This document shows, piece by piece, positions 18,428 to 26,737 of a stretch of 64,000 nucleotides of DNA. The stretch is from Nitratireductor sp. B36 (lineage in GTDB: Bacteria; Pseudomonadota; Alphaproteobacteria; Rhizobiales; Rhizobiaceae). The stretch is taken from the NCBI RefSeq assembly GCF_020833685.1, contig NZ_JACKZY010000003.1, positions 386,997 to 450,996 of the forward strand, given 5' to 3'. The notes beneath the pieces were generated by a model. That model was not told where the DNA came from, did not search any database, and worked only from the letters and a program-made list of their open reading frames with translations. A program made the position numbers and the translations under genes. How positions within the stretch are numbered: the first letter of the stretch is position 1; every line of letters starts with the position of its first letter.

Positions 18428-18700
18428 ATGAGTGGTGAAAGCACGCTCAAGGAGGCGATCGAGCGCCTGAGCAAGGCGCTGTCTTCGCTGGAGGATGCAG
18501 TCGATGCGCGCATGGAGCGGGATCGCGCCGTCGCCGATTCCGATGCCGAACTGCAGCGTATGAATGCGGACCGCGCGCGTCTCGCTCAGGAGATCGACAA
18601 ATCCGAGGCACGCGCCAAGCGTCTCGAAGAGGTAAACCGCGAAGTCTCGCGGCGTTTGGTCACGGCCATGGAGACCATCCGTGCCGTGCTGGATCGGTAG
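18428..18700 (+). CDS. DUF4164 family protein
   Basis: A 90-residue, almost wholly helical protein (STLKEAIERLSKALSSLEDA, then heptad-rich ADSDAELQRMNADRARLAQE and KRLEEVNREVSRRL), predicted coiled coil. DUF4164 genes regularly precede zapA in Hyphomicrobiales, which suggests a cell-division or structural role, not shown. The ATG at 18428 is the natural start of the domain; a longer frame upstream has no similarity. Only eight bases separate it from zapA. Confidence 0.85.
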   Translation: MSGESTLKEAIERLSKALSSLEDAVDARMERDRAVADSDAELQRMNADRARLAQEIDKSEARAKRLEEVNREVSRRLVTAMETIRAVLDR

Positions 18701-18708
18701 GGCGGGCG

Positions 18709-19071
18709 ATGGCACAGGTTACAGTCACGATCGACGGCAAGTCCTATCGCATGGCATGCGATGAGGGGCAGGAAGAGCACCTTGTCAATCTGGCGCAGCG
18801 CTTCGATCGATACATCACGCACCTGAAAGATTCCTTCGGTGAGATCGGAGACCACCGATTGGCAGTCATGGCCGGGATCATGGTGATGGACGAGCTTTCG
18901 GAGTTGCAGAAGCGGATGCGCACCATGGAGGGAGAGGTCGCGACGCTTCGCAAGACCCGTGACGAAGCGCTCAACCAGTCCGGCAAGAACGATGCGGCCG
19001 TGACCGGCGCGCTCAACGATCTCGCCACCCGCATGGAAAGTCTCGCTGGAAAGCTTGCCGGAAAGCCGTAA
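18709..19071 (+). CDS. zapA: Cell division protein ZapA
   Basis: Promotes FtsZ bundling at the division ring. The 120-residue protein opens with MAQVTVTIDGKSYRMACDEG and has the globular head motif EEHLVNLAQRFDRYI, LAVMAGIMVMDEL, and a C-terminal coiled coil (ELQKRMRTMEGEVATLRK). It forms a unit with the DUF4164 gene. In other rhizobia the next gene is usually 5-formyltetrahydrofolate cyclo-ligase; here it is rimM. Confidence 0.92.
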   Translation: MAQVTVTIDGKSYRMACDEGQEEHLVNLAQRFDRYITHLKDSFGEIGDHRLAVMAGIMVMDELSELQKRMRTMEGEVATLRKTRDEALNQSGKNDAAVTGALNDLATRMESLAGKLAGKP

Positions 19072-19121
19072 AACGGCGCATAAGCCTGTTTTCCCAAACG
19101 GCGTCATGGCAAATCAGGCAA

Positions 19122-19691
19122 ATGAGCAAACAGAAGACAAGCGATAGCCGCATTCAGCTCGGTGTAGTCGGCGCCCCGCAGGGCTTGCGTGGAGAGGTGC
19201 GCGTCAAGGCGTTTACCGCCGACCCTCTGGCTATCGGAGATTATGGTCCGTTGAGCACGGCGGATGGTCGCACACTGACCGTTCTAAATGTGAGGCCGGC
19301 AAAGAACGTGGTCGTGGCGCGCTTTGCAGAGATTGGCGACCGCACCTCCGCCGAGGCGCTGAACGGAACGGCGCTGTATGTCGAGCGCGAAGCGTTGCCG
19401 GATGATCTTGAGGAAGAGGAATTTTATCACGCCGACCTGATCGGGCTCGCGGTTGTCGATGACGCCGGAGAGCAGGTCGGCAAGGTGCGAGCGATGCACA
19501 ATTTCGGGGGCGGTGACATTCTCGAGGTTCTGCTGGCTGAAGGTGGCTCGGCGATGGTTCCATTCACCCGCGCGGCTGTGCCTCATGTCCGCCTTTCCAA
19601 GGGCGAGGTCGAGATCGACCGTGTCGCGGCTGGCCTGGTAGAGGATGAAGATCCCGAGATTATGCGCGAGGGCGAGGGAGAGAGCCTGTGA
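19122..19691 (+). CDS. rimM: 16S rRNA processing/ribosome maturation factor RimM
   Basis: Assists maturation of the 30S head domain by binding S19. The 189-residue protein has the N-terminal RimM barrel ([19 protein letters not shown], residues ~13-31) and a C-terminal PRC-barrel ([20 protein letters not shown] to [11 protein letters not shown]). Its last codon overlaps trmD by four bases, so the two are translationally coupled. rpsP, the usual gene before rimM, is missing; zapA ends 50 bases upstream. Confidence 0.95.
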   Translation: MSKQKTSDSRIQLGVVGAPQGLRGEVRVKAFTADPLAIGDYGPLSTADGRTLTVLNVRPAKNVVVARFAEIGDRTSAEALNGTALYVEREALPDDLEEEEFYHADLIGLAVVDDAGEQVGKVRAMHNFGGGDILEVLLAEGGSAMVPFTRAAVPHVRLSKGEVEIDRVAAGLVEDEDPEIMREGEGESL

Positions 19692-20386
19692 GTTTCCGCG
19701 CGACGATCCTCACGCTTTATCCGGAAATGTTTCCAGGCCCGCTTGATGTTTCGCTGGCGGGAAAGGCGCGTGAGGCGGGGAAGTGGTCCCTGGAGACGGT
19801 CCAGATCCGTGACTTCGCCACAACGAAACACCGCAATGTGGATGATACGCCTGCCGGTGGGGGCGCGGGTATGGTCATGCGGGCCGACGTGCTCGCCCGC
19901 GCGATCGACCATGCTGCCCCTGTTGATGACCCGCGTCCGCGCCTCTTGATGAGCCCGCGCGGGCGGCCGCTCGATCAGCAGCGTGTGCGTGAGCTGGCAG
20001 CCGGGCCAGGCGCGGTCATCCTTTGCGGGCGTTTCGAAGGTGTCGATCAGCGTGTGATCGAGGCGCGCGCTCTGGAAGAGGTTTCTGTAGGTGATTATGT
20101 GCTTTCCGGCGGTGAACCGGCGGCCCTTGTCCTGCTCGATGCGGCGATCCGGCTTCTGCCCGGCGTTATGGGCAATGACGCGTCGGGCGAGGAGGAAAGC
20201 TTCGAAGGCGGTCTTCTGGAACATCCGCAATTCACACGTCCGCAGCTTTTCGAGGAAAGACCCATCCCGGAAGTCCTGCTGTCCGGCAATCACGCGAAGA
20301 TCGCCGAGTGGCGCCGTGGCGAGGCGGAGAGGTTGACGCGTGAGCGCCGCCCGGATCTCTGGGAACGTTACGAAAACCGCAATTGA
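19688..20386 (+). CDS. trmD: tRNA (guanine37-N1)-methyltransferase TrmD
   Basis: Methylates G37 of tRNAs that read codons starting with C or G, using SAM, and so prevents frameshifting. The 232-residue protein begins with GTG in a GTGA overlap with rimM. It shows [17 protein letters not shown], the trefoil-knot SAM motif [14 protein letters not shown] (~residue 116-129) and [17 protein letters not shown], plus the C-terminal helix [17 protein letters not shown]. Family length and order are standard. Confidence 0.95.
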   Translation: MSFRATILTLYPEMFPGPLDVSLAGKAREAGKWSLETVQIRDFATTKHRNVDDTPAGGGAGMVMRADVLARAIDHAAPVDDPRPRLLMSPRGRPLDQQRVRELAAGPGAVILCGRFEGVDQRVIEARALEEVSVGDYVLSGGEPAALVLLDAAIRLLPGVMGNDASGEEESFEGGLLEHPQFTRPQLFEERPIPEVLLSGNHAKIAEWRRGEAERLTRERRPDLWERYENRN

Positions 20387-20582
20387 GGCGTCTCTCATGT
20401 TGATTCTGACAGGAATGTCGTGTATGTGCGCCGCACGTAAACGGCCAAGGCCGGTTTGGATCTAACCAAAGAACACGTGAATTCGCTCCTGTTCCTCCTC
20501 GTGGAGGGCACTCTTCAGGCGGTCTTGAACTGCCATTGGGATGAGCGCTCTGACGGTTCGCGAAGAACAAGAGGACACAGAG
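20387..20582 (+). other. trmD-rplS spacer / rplS leader
   Basis: A 196-base non-coding interval. It contains a compact hairpin at 20439-20457 (AAACGGCC / GGCCGGTTT around AA, one bulged base) that may end the trmD transcript, and further short inverted repeats near 20490-20550 that could fold in a ribosomal-protein leader. I recognise no named leader RNA. Confidence 0.35.
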
Positions 20583-21107
20583 ATGGACATTATCCGTCAG
20601 CTCGAGGCCGAGCAGGCCGAGAAGATTGCTGCACAGCGTCAGCTTCCCGAATTCCAGCCCGGCGACACGGTTCGCGTTCTGGTGCGCATCACCGAAGGCA
20701 CGCGCACCCGTGTGCAGGCCTATGAAGGCGTCTGCATCGCCCGTTCCGGTTCCGGCTTCCAGGAAAACTTCACCGTTCGCAAGATTTCCTACGGCGAAGG
20801 CGTCGAGCGCGTGTTCCCGGTCTACTCTCCGCTCGTCGAGGGCGTCGAGGTGGTCCGCCGTGGTAAGGTTCGCCGCGCGAAGCTCTACTACCTGCGTGAT
20901 CGTCGCGGTAAGTCGGCCCGTATCACCGAGAACACCAGCGTGCGCGCACGCCGCCTGAACGACGCCGTGCGTCAGGCCGCGGCCGAAGAGAAGGCCCGCA
21001 TCGAGGCGGAGAAGGTTGCCGCTGCTGAGGCGCTCGCGGCCGAAAAGGCTGCTGAAGAGGCTGCCAAGGCGCAGGAAGCTGCCGCCGCCGAGAACAACGC
21101 CGAATAG
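20583..21107 (+). CDS. rplS: Ribosomal protein L19 with long Ala/Glu tail
   Basis: Large-subunit protein at the 30S interface. The first ~115 residues are a standard L19 ([57 protein letters not shown]). Residues ~125-174 are a highly charged, alanine-rich tail that looks helical or disordered; many alphaproteobacterial L19 proteins have such tails, but this is on the long side. The ATG at 20583 follows AAGAGGACACAG. It is separated from trmD by 196 bases and ends at a strong terminator. Confidence 0.95.
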   Translation: MDIIRQLEAEQAEKIAAQRQLPEFQPGDTVRVLVRITEGTRTRVQAYEGVCIARSGSGFQENFTVRKISYGEGVERVFPVYSPLVEGVEVVRRGKVRRAKLYYLRDRRGKSARITENTSVRARRLNDAVRQAAAEEKARIEAEKVAAAEALAAEKAAEEAAKAQEAAAAENNAE

Positions 21108-21132
21108 TCTCATTTGGCATTAAAATTCTTCG

Positions 21133-21158
21133 AAAGGCGCGCTTCGGTGCGCCTTTTT
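21133..21158 (+). terminator. Intrinsic terminator of rplS
   Basis: AAAGGCGC and GCGCCTTTTT close a short stem around GCTTCGGT, ending in five Ts, 25 bases after the rplS stop. Confidence 0.88.
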
Positions 21159-21279
21159 GCATTTGATGGCTCCGCTGCCGCAGTTTTGAAGCTGTCTTGG
21201 CTCTTTTACTCGAAAACGCTCTGCTTTAAGGAAAAGCAATCACCCGGCCGAGCATCGGCCCGCCACAGGGAGATTGATC

Positions 21280-22086
21280 ATGACGTTGCGCACGTCCCTT
21301 CTGGCTGCGTCCTTCGCGGCTTCAGTTTTCACGGTTTCTGGTTTTTCCGCTCTTGCCGAGGATCTGCCGGACCTTCAGGGCCGCGAAGTCGTCGTGGTTA
21401 CCGAAAATGCATATCCCCCACTGCAGTTCATTGATCCCAACTCCGGCGAGCAGGTCGGCTGGGAGTATGACGCCGTGAACGAGATCGCCAGGCGGCTCAA
21501 CATCAACGTCACGTACCAGAACACGAGCTGGGACGCGATGATACAGTCGGTCTCCGACGGCCAGTACGACATGGGCATGACCGGCATCACCATCCGGGAC
21601 GACCGGAAGGAGAAGGTGGATTTCTCCGATCCCTACATGCGCTCCGAAATGTACATGCTCGTGCGCAGCGACGAGACAAACTTCACCGATGCGAATAGCT
21701 TCGCTGCCTATGAGGATGGTTTGATGGGCGCACAGCCCGGTACTTCGCCTTTCTACACTGCGGTCTATGAGGTCCTCGACGGGGATGAGGCCAATCCGCG
21801 CATCAAGCTGTTCGAGACTTTCGGTGCTTCCGTGCAGGCGCTGCGTGCGGGCGATGTGGACGTGGTTTTGACCGACAGCACGGGTGGCCAGGGCTATGTG
21901 GACGCGTCGAATGGTGCGCTGAAACTTCTCGGCGAGCCGCTCGGCTCGGAAGATTTCGGCTTTATCTTCGCCAAGGGGTCCGATCTTGTCGCGCCTTTCA
22001 ATGCGGCCATCGCTTCTATGAAGGCGGATGGCACGCTGGACGCGCTCAACAAGAAATGGTTCCTCGAATACAAGATGGGTGAATAG
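21280..22086 (+). CDS. Amino-acid ABC transporter substrate-binding protein
   Basis: Periplasmic solute-binding protein of the polar amino-acid family (SBP_bac_3). The 268-residue precursor has a signal peptide ending near SALA (residue ~26). The mature part has the bilobed signatures [19 protein letters not shown] and [20 protein letters not shown], then [10 protein letters not shown] and the terminal [13 protein letters not shown] 21280 has GGGAGA six bases upstream and is chosen over TTG 21274. Ligand unknown. The next gene is its permease, 62 bases on. Confidence 0.92.
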   Translation: MTLRTSLLAASFAASVFTVSGFSALAEDLPDLQGREVVVVTENAYPPLQFIDPNSGEQVGWEYDAVNEIARRLNINVTYQNTSWDAMIQSVSDGQYDMGMTGITIRDDRKEKVDFSDPYMRSEMYMLVRSDETNFTDANSFAAYEDGLMGAQPGTSPFYTAVYEVLDGDEANPRIKLFETFGASVQALRAGDVDVVLTDSTGGQGYVDASNGALKLLGEPLGSEDFGFIFAKGSDLVAPFNAAIASMKADGTLDALNKKWFLEYKMGE

Positions 22087-22148
22087 GGCGTGGCTGATCC
22101 GCTCTTTGCCGGGTGTTCCGGTTGCTCATCCCTGCGTGACTGAAGCCG

Positions 22149-22970
22149 ATGGCGGTGTCCGGCTCCAGACCCGTCGCCAAGCGGGATTTTCCCTGGTGGC
22201 TCGTTGCCGCCGGGGCCATCGCTGCCGGCGTTGCCCTCCTTATCGCCACAAGCGATCTCTACACGCAGGTCTTCACGATCGTCTCAAGGGGCATCGGCAT
22301 CACCGTCTTCGTTACGGTGGTGGGTTTCGCGCTTGCCACAGCGCTTGGGCTTGGCATCGCGCTGATGAGCCTTTCCGGGTCTCTCCTGCTTCGGCAGATT
22401 GCGCGATTCTATGTCGAGATCATTCGCGGCGTGCCGGTTCTTGTCCTTCTTTTCTGGATCGCGTTTGCCGGTGTGCCTCTCGTGGTCACCGGATGGAATG
22501 CGGTGACCGCCTCACTGCAGGAAGCCGGCCTTCTGGGGGAACTCAAGGTGCGGGACATCTCGCTCCTGTGGCGGGCGATCATCGCGCTTACCATCGGCTA
22601 TTCCGCCTTCATCGCCGAAGTCTTCCGCGCCGGCATCCAGTCGGTCGACGAAGGTCAAGTGGAAGCAGCCAAGGCGCTCGGGCTTTCGCGCTTTCAGCGC
22701 TTCCGGCTTGTCATCCTTCCTCAGGCGATCCGCACCATCCTGCCGCCTCTTGGCAATGACTTCGTGGCCATGGTCAAGGACTCTTCGCTTGTCTCGGTGC
22801 TCGGCGTTGCCGACATCACCCAGATGGGCAAGATCTACGCCTCTGGCTCGTTCCGGTTTTTCGAGACCTATTCCATCGTTGCCTATATCTATCTCATTCT
22901 GACTGTTGGCCTCTCGCTGGCACTCCGTGCGCTGGAACAGCGCATGCGTCGGAGCCAGGCGCAGCCTTGA
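22149..22970 (+). CDS. Amino-acid ABC transporter permease
   Basis: Inner-membrane channel subunit of the HisM/GlnP type. The 273-residue protein has about five to six hydrophobic helices and the EAA loop in the form EAAKALGLSRFQRFRLVILPQ (residues ~177-197, only part quoted as a motif) that contacts the ATPase, plus the PVLVLLFWIAF helix. It pairs with the binding protein upstream. No ATP-binding gene is present on either side; the next gene is mgtC. The ATPase must be encoded elsewhere or shared. Confidence 0.92.
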   Translation: MAVSGSRPVAKRDFPWWLVAAGAIAAGVALLIATSDLYTQVFTIVSRGIGITVFVTVVGFALATALGLGIALMSLSGSLLLRQIARFYVEIIRGVPVLVLLFWIAFAGVPLVVTGWNAVTASLQEAGLLGELKVRDISLLWRAIIALTIGYSAFIAEVFRAGIQSVDEGQVEAAKALGLSRFQRFRLVILPQAIRTILPPLGNDFVAMVKDSSLVSVLGVADITQMGKIYASGSFRFFETYSIVAYIYLILTVGLSLALRALEQRMRRSQAQP

Positions 22971-23015
22971 AACCGCCTGCTGGGAACCTTGGCGCTTCAG
23001 GCGCATTCCTTTTGC

Positions 23016-23537
23016 ATGGATGCTCTGGTCGCGGAATTCACGCCTCAAACCACGTTGCCCTGGCAGGTCATCGTCGCACGGCTCGCAATTGCGGTCGTGC
23101 TGGGCGGCGTTCTGGGTTTCGAGCGCGAAATGGCCGACCGGCCTGCCGGCCTTCGGACACACATGCTTGTCTGTCTCGCCTCGGCCGTGTTCGCAATCAT
23201 TGCACTCGAAATCGTGGCGATGCCCGTTTTCAGTGACGACCAGGTAAAGGCCGATCCGATCCGCCTCGTCGAGGCCATCACGGCGGGAGTTGCCTTTCTC
23301 GCGGCGGGTTTCATCATCTTCAAACGTGGCGAGATTCGTGGGCTGACCACGGGTGCCGGGATGTGGCTTGCCGCCGCCACTGGTTTGGCAGCCGGGCTGG
23401 GACTCTGGCTCATCGCGGGACTTGCATGTCTTCTCGGAGCGCTGGTTCTGGCGCTTATGCGTCGGCTCGAAACGCGCCTCGACCTTAAAGAGCCGAAGGC
23501 AAATGGCGAAGGCGGGACCAGCCCGCAGGACGGATAG
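23016..23537 (+). CDS. MgtC/SapB family membrane protein
   Basis: Inner-membrane protein of the MgtC family, which in pathogens modulates the F1Fo ATPase and growth at low Mg2+. The 173-residue protein has the family core LAIAVVLGGVLGFEREMADR (residues ~24-43), GLRTHMLVCLASA, and ITAGVAFLAAGFI-IFKRGEIRGLTTGAGMW with about four helices. It lacks the extended C-terminal ACT-like domain of true MgtC. The ATG at 23016 is preferred to a TTG at 22989. It lies 45 bases after the permease, possibly in the same transcript. Confidence 0.88.
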   Translation: MDALVAEFTPQTTLPWQVIVARLAIAVVLGGVLGFEREMADRPAGLRTHMLVCLASAVFAIIALEIVAMPVFSDDQVKADPIRLVEAITAGVAFLAAGFIIFKRGEIRGLTTGAGMWLAAATGLAAGLGLWLIAGLACLLGALVLALMRRLETRLDLKEPKANGEGGTSPQDG

Positions 23538-23793
23538 ATTGCCGATCCCATGAAAGGCTGGTATTAGCCCTCTCATGGAAGCACTTTTTGGAAACCCGGC
23601 CTATAAGGGCTTTGTTCTGCAGGACGTCAAGCGCCTGCCGAGCCGCTTTTTTGCGCGGGTTTCCGGCTCGCTTCTGAGCCGACTGCCTTAGGCGGACACG
23701 CCAACCGGCTCGCCATTCCCATCCAGTCAATCGATCGGGAATGCAACGAGACACAAGATTAGCCGGCCAGCCTTCCATTTCGCTCCGCTAGGG

Positions 23794-25221
23794 ATGAATA
23801 AAATGACCAAAGCACGCACGCTCTACGACAAGATTTTCGACGACCATCTGGTCGATCAGCAGGATGACGGCACCTGCCTGCTCTATATCGACCGCCACCT
23901 GGTGCATGAAGTGACGAGCCCACAGGCCTTTGAAGGCCTGCGCATGGCCAGCCGCAATGTGCGCCATCCGGAAAAGACGCTCGCCGTGGTCGATCACAAT
24001 GTGCCGACCTCGCCCGACCGCAAGTTCGGCATCAAGAATCCGGAAAGCCGCATTCAGGTCGAAGCTCTCGCGAAGAATGCAGCCGATTTTGGCATCGAGT
24101 ATTATGACGCCAATGACGAGCGTCAGGGCATCGTGCACATTGTCGGTCCCGAACAGGGCTTCACCCTGCCGGGCATGACCATCGTCTGCGGCGACAGCCA
24201 CACCTCCACCCATGGTGCCTTCGGCGCGCTGGCGCACGGCATCGGCACGTCCGAGGTCGAGCACGTGCTCGCCACCCAGACGCTGATCCAGCGCCGCGCG
24301 AAGAACATGCTGATCGAGGTGGATGGCAAGCTGCCGGAAGGTGTGACCGCGAAAGACATCATTCTCGCCATCATCGGCGAGATCGGCACGGCCGGTGGCA
24401 CCGGCCACGTCATGGAGTATGCGGGTGAAGCGATCCGTGCGCTTTCCATGGAAGGCCGCATGACTGTCTGCAACATGTCGATCGAAGGTGGCGCCCGCGC
24501 CGGCCTCATCGCGCCGGACGAGACCACCTACGCCTATATCAAGGATCGCCCGCGCGCGCCGAAAGGCAAGGCTTGGGACATGGCACTGGCCTACTGGGAT
24601 TCCCTGCGCACCGACGAAGGGGCCGAGTTCGACCGTGTTGTCAAGCTCGACGCCGCCAATCTGCCACCCATCGTCACCTGGGGCTCTTCGCCCGAGGATG
24701 TGGTTTCTGTCACCGGTGTCGTGCCGAACCCGGATGAGATTACGGAGGAGACCAAGCGCCTCTCCAAGAAGCGCGCGCTCGAATATATGGGTCTCACGCC
24801 GGGCACGAAGATCACCGACATTGCCGTTGATCGTGTCTTCATCGGCTCCTGCACCAATGGCCGCATCGAGGATCTGCGCGAAGCTGCGAAGATTGCCGAG
24901 GGCCAGAAGGTCAAGGACGGTCTGAACGCCATGATCGTGCCGGGCTCCGGTCTCGTGAAGGCGCAGGCCGAGGCTGAAGGGCTGGACAAGATCTTCAAGG
25001 CTGCCGGTTTCGACTGGCGTGAGCCGGGTTGTTCCATGTGCCTTGCGATGAACGACGACCGCCTGAAGCCAGGCGAGCGCTGCGCCTCCACCTCGAACCG
25101 CAATTTCGAGGGGCGTCAGGGCTTCAAGGGCCGCACCCACCTGGTTTCACCGGCAATGGCTGCCGCTGCTGCCATCGCCGGGCATTTCGTGGATATTCGC
25201 GAGTGGCCGCGGCAGGGCTAA
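23794..25221 (+). CDS. leuC: 3-isopropylmalate dehydratase large subunit
   Basis: Isomerises 2- to 3-isopropylmalate in leucine synthesis, with a [4Fe-4S] cluster and the LeuD small subunit (not in this window). The 475-residue protein has [12 protein letters not shown], the aconitase motif [21 protein letters not shown] (only its core quoted), the cluster cysteines in FIGSCTNGR and in [11 protein letters not shown], and the C-terminal [16 protein letters not shown]. The ATG at 23794 follows TAGGG; ATG 23803 is possible. The 256-base leader contains alternating complementary segments (see findings). Confidence 0.96.
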   Translation: MNKMTKARTLYDKIFDDHLVDQQDDGTCLLYIDRHLVHEVTSPQAFEGLRMASRNVRHPEKTLAVVDHNVPTSPDRKFGIKNPESRIQVEALAKNAADFGIEYYDANDERQGIVHIVGPEQGFTLPGMTIVCGDSHTSTHGAFGALAHGIGTSEVEHVLATQTLIQRRAKNMLIEVDGKLPEGVTAKDIILAIIGEIGTAGGTGHVMEYAGEAIRALSMEGRMTVCNMSIEGGARAGLIAPDETTYAYIKDRPRAPKGKAWDMALAYWDSLRTDEGAEFDRVVKLDAANLPPIVTWGSSPEDVVSVTGVVPNPDEITEETKRLSKKRALEYMGLTPGTKITDIAVDRVFIGSCTNGRIEDLREAAKIAEGQKVKDGLNAMIVPGSGLVKAQAEAEGLDKIFKAAGFDWREPGCSMCLAMNDDRLKPGERCASTSNRNFEGRQGFKGRTHLVSPAMAAAAAIAGHFVDIREWPRQG

Positions 25222-25239
25222 GCCCCGCCGCTTCCACGC

Positions 25240-25833
25240 TCACTTACAGTCAGGGATGGCTGTAAAAGGCACGCCGGCCTGCCGGAAAACATCCGACAGT
25301 TTCATCGTGCCGGTCAAAGGGACCAGCGGGGCGTCTGCGTCGGCGCGCAGAAAGCCCTGCAGGGTCGCGACGGCAGGATCCAGTGGGCCTGTCTTGCAGC
25401 CTCCCGTTACAGACACGCTGATCGACCCTTTCCCGCCGGTGGCGGCCGCTTCTCTCGCTTCCCGCGCCTTTCTCAGCGCGTCCTTGAATCGGCTGCGGTC
25501 GGTTGGCGCAATCATCGCCAGTTCGTAATGACCCGTGGTCTCGGACGCGTTCGAACTTTTCACGTCCTGTTGGACCTTGGCGATGTCGAGAATGAAGGTT
25601 TCATCGATCGCCCATTCCCTGCGTTCGCTGGGAAGCTGCATCACCAGCACGGCATCGCCTTTCTGCAGACGCAAATTCCCATTGATCTTGACAGCGATCC
25701 CGAGCGTGGCCGGATCGGCGCTCAACGGATCAAAATTCTCTGCTCTGGCGGGGCCTGCCGCCAGGCTCAAGGTAAAAGCTGCCAGCGCACAGAGGGGGAG
25801 GGCGGTGCGGCCGATGGATTTTGGGGGAAACAT
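25240..25833 (-). CDS. Exported protein of unknown function
   Basis: A 197-residue protein not recognised. Residues 1-31 are a signal peptide (PLCALAAFTLSLAAGPARA). The mature part has alternating beta-type segments (GIAVKINGNLRLQKGDAVLV), a K/R/E-rich helix (RFKDALRKAREAREAAATGG) and two cysteines (GGCKTGP and the penultimate residue region IPDCK) that could form a disulfide. AAGGA precedes the ATG. It is convergent with leuC, 18 bases apart, and shares an 82-base divergent intergenic region with the DUF2975/XRE pair. Confidence 0.65.
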   Translation of the reverse strand: MFPPKSIGRTALPLCALAAFTLSLAAGPARAENFDPLSADPATLGIAVKINGNLRLQKGDAVLVMQLPSERREWAIDETFILDIAKVQQDVKSSNASETTGHYELAMIAPTDRSRFKDALRKAREAREAAATGGKGSISVSVTGGCKTGPLDPAVATLQGFLRADADAPLVPLTGTMKLSDVFRQAGVPFTAIPDCK

Positions 25834-25865
25834 GGAGATAGTCCTTTTGAAAAAGGTTGAAACAG

Positions 25866-25897
25866 GATAATTAATTATCGTAATACATTAATTAATG
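25866..25897. promoter_or_regulatory. Twin palindromes, likely operator of the XRE regulator
   Basis: GATAATTAATTATC (25866-25879) and CATTAATTAATG (25886-25897) are both perfect palindromes around TTAATTAA, with centres 19 bp apart, about two helical turns. They lie just upstream of the DUF2975 ribosome site and in the promoter region of the divergent exported protein, in an otherwise GC-rich neighbourhood. Confidence 0.6.
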
Positions 25898-25915
25898 CAA
25901 GCAAGAGGTGATTTG

Positions 25916-26461
25916 ATGCATGACGTGGCCGAATTGCGCCGTCTTGGGCGCCTGATGCAGCACATTGTCCTTGGTGTTGGCCTTCTGATCGCTCTTGCGG
26001 TTTGCTGGCTGGTGCTGACCTCGATCGGAGAGCAGGTTCGTTTCGAAGGTCTCGTTCGAAACGGGCTTTCCCTTTCCGGTCCGCTGACCTTTACGCCCGC
26101 GGCCGTGGGTGCCACGGTCGTGTTGATGGCCGTCCAATTCGGGTTGCTCGCGGCTGCGCTTTATTGTGTCTGGCGGATGTTTGGTGCTTTTGCAGCAGAG
26201 GAGCCGCTGTCGGTTGAATCTGCCCATTGGCTGCGCCGCGCCAGCCTTGCATTCGTAGCCGTGGCGGGAGGAAGCATCGTGTTGCAGACATTGATGATCC
26301 TGGTTCTGACCCTTGGCAATCCACCTGGTCAGAAGGCCTTGTCGATCGGGTTTGGAAGTTCCGAGCTTCTAGCTCTTCTCATCGCCTGCGTCATGTACAT
26401 GGCGGGGCGGCTGATGGCGGTGGCGGCAGAGGTGCGTGCTGAACAGCGCGACTTTGTGTGA
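25916..26461 (+). CDS. DUF2975 family membrane protein
   Basis: A 181-residue protein with four predicted membrane helices (residues ~14-35, 60-85, 108-132, 145-170), matching the DUF2975 layout: short cytoplasmic start, paired helices, conserved RMFGAFAAEEPLS between helices two and three. The ATG at 25916 follows AAGAGGTG; an ATG at 25895 lies inside a palindrome and is unlikely. It is followed after five bases by a YozG-like XRE regulator. DUF2975/XRE pairs are common in bacteria, but their role is not established; a membrane sensor for the regulator is one possibility. Confidence 0.82.
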   Translation: MHDVAELRRLGRLMQHIVLGVGLLIALAVCWLVLTSIGEQVRFEGLVRNGLSLSGPLTFTPAAVGATVVLMAVQFGLLAAALYCVWRMFGAFAAEEPLSVESAHWLRRASLAFVAVAGGSIVLQTLMILVLTLGNPPGQKALSIGFGSSELLALLIACVMYMAGRLMAVAAEVRAEQRDFV

Positions 26462-26466
26462 TCGCC

Positions 26467-26685
26467 ATGCCTATAATCGTCAATCTCGATGTGATGCTTG
26501 CACGCCGTAAGATGCGTTCCAAGGAACTGGCCGAGCAGATCGGCATCACCGAACAGAATGTTTCATTGCTCAAATCCGGCAAGGTGCGCGGTGTCCGCTT
26601 CGAGACGCTCGAAAGGATATGCCGTGTGCTGGATTGTCAGCCCGGCGACATTCTTGAGTACCAGCCGGACGTGGAGGAGGGCTGA
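26467..26685 (+). CDS. YozG-like XRE family transcriptional regulator
   Basis: A 72-residue helix-turn-helix protein: MPIIVNLDVMLARRKMRSKE, recognition region ELAEQIGITEQNVSLLKSGK (residues ~20-39) and LERICRVLDCQPGDILEY at the end, the standard YozG/COG3655 form. Start ATG 26467 gives the conserved PIIVNLD beginning; a GTG at 26458 overlapping the preceding stop is the alternative. It probably binds the twin TTAATTAA palindromes upstream and autoregulates the pair. Confidence 0.88.
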   Translation: MPIIVNLDVMLARRKMRSKELAEQIGITEQNVSLLKSGKVRGVRFETLERICRVLDCQPGDILEYQPDVEEG

Positions 26686-26737
26686 CAGGGCCCTTGCTGC
26701 GTCGGCTACCGGCCAATCTGTCACGGCACATGCCTGC

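Noticed and set aside
23575-23691. A 38-codon open frame upstream of leuC as a protein-coding gene
   Set aside because: No ribosome site, weak codon bias and no recognisable similarity; kept only as part of the leader speculation.
23788-25140. A 450-codon open frame antisense to leuC
   Set aside because: Same reasoning: leuC is certain, and the antisense protein is His/Arg/Gly-rich without domains.
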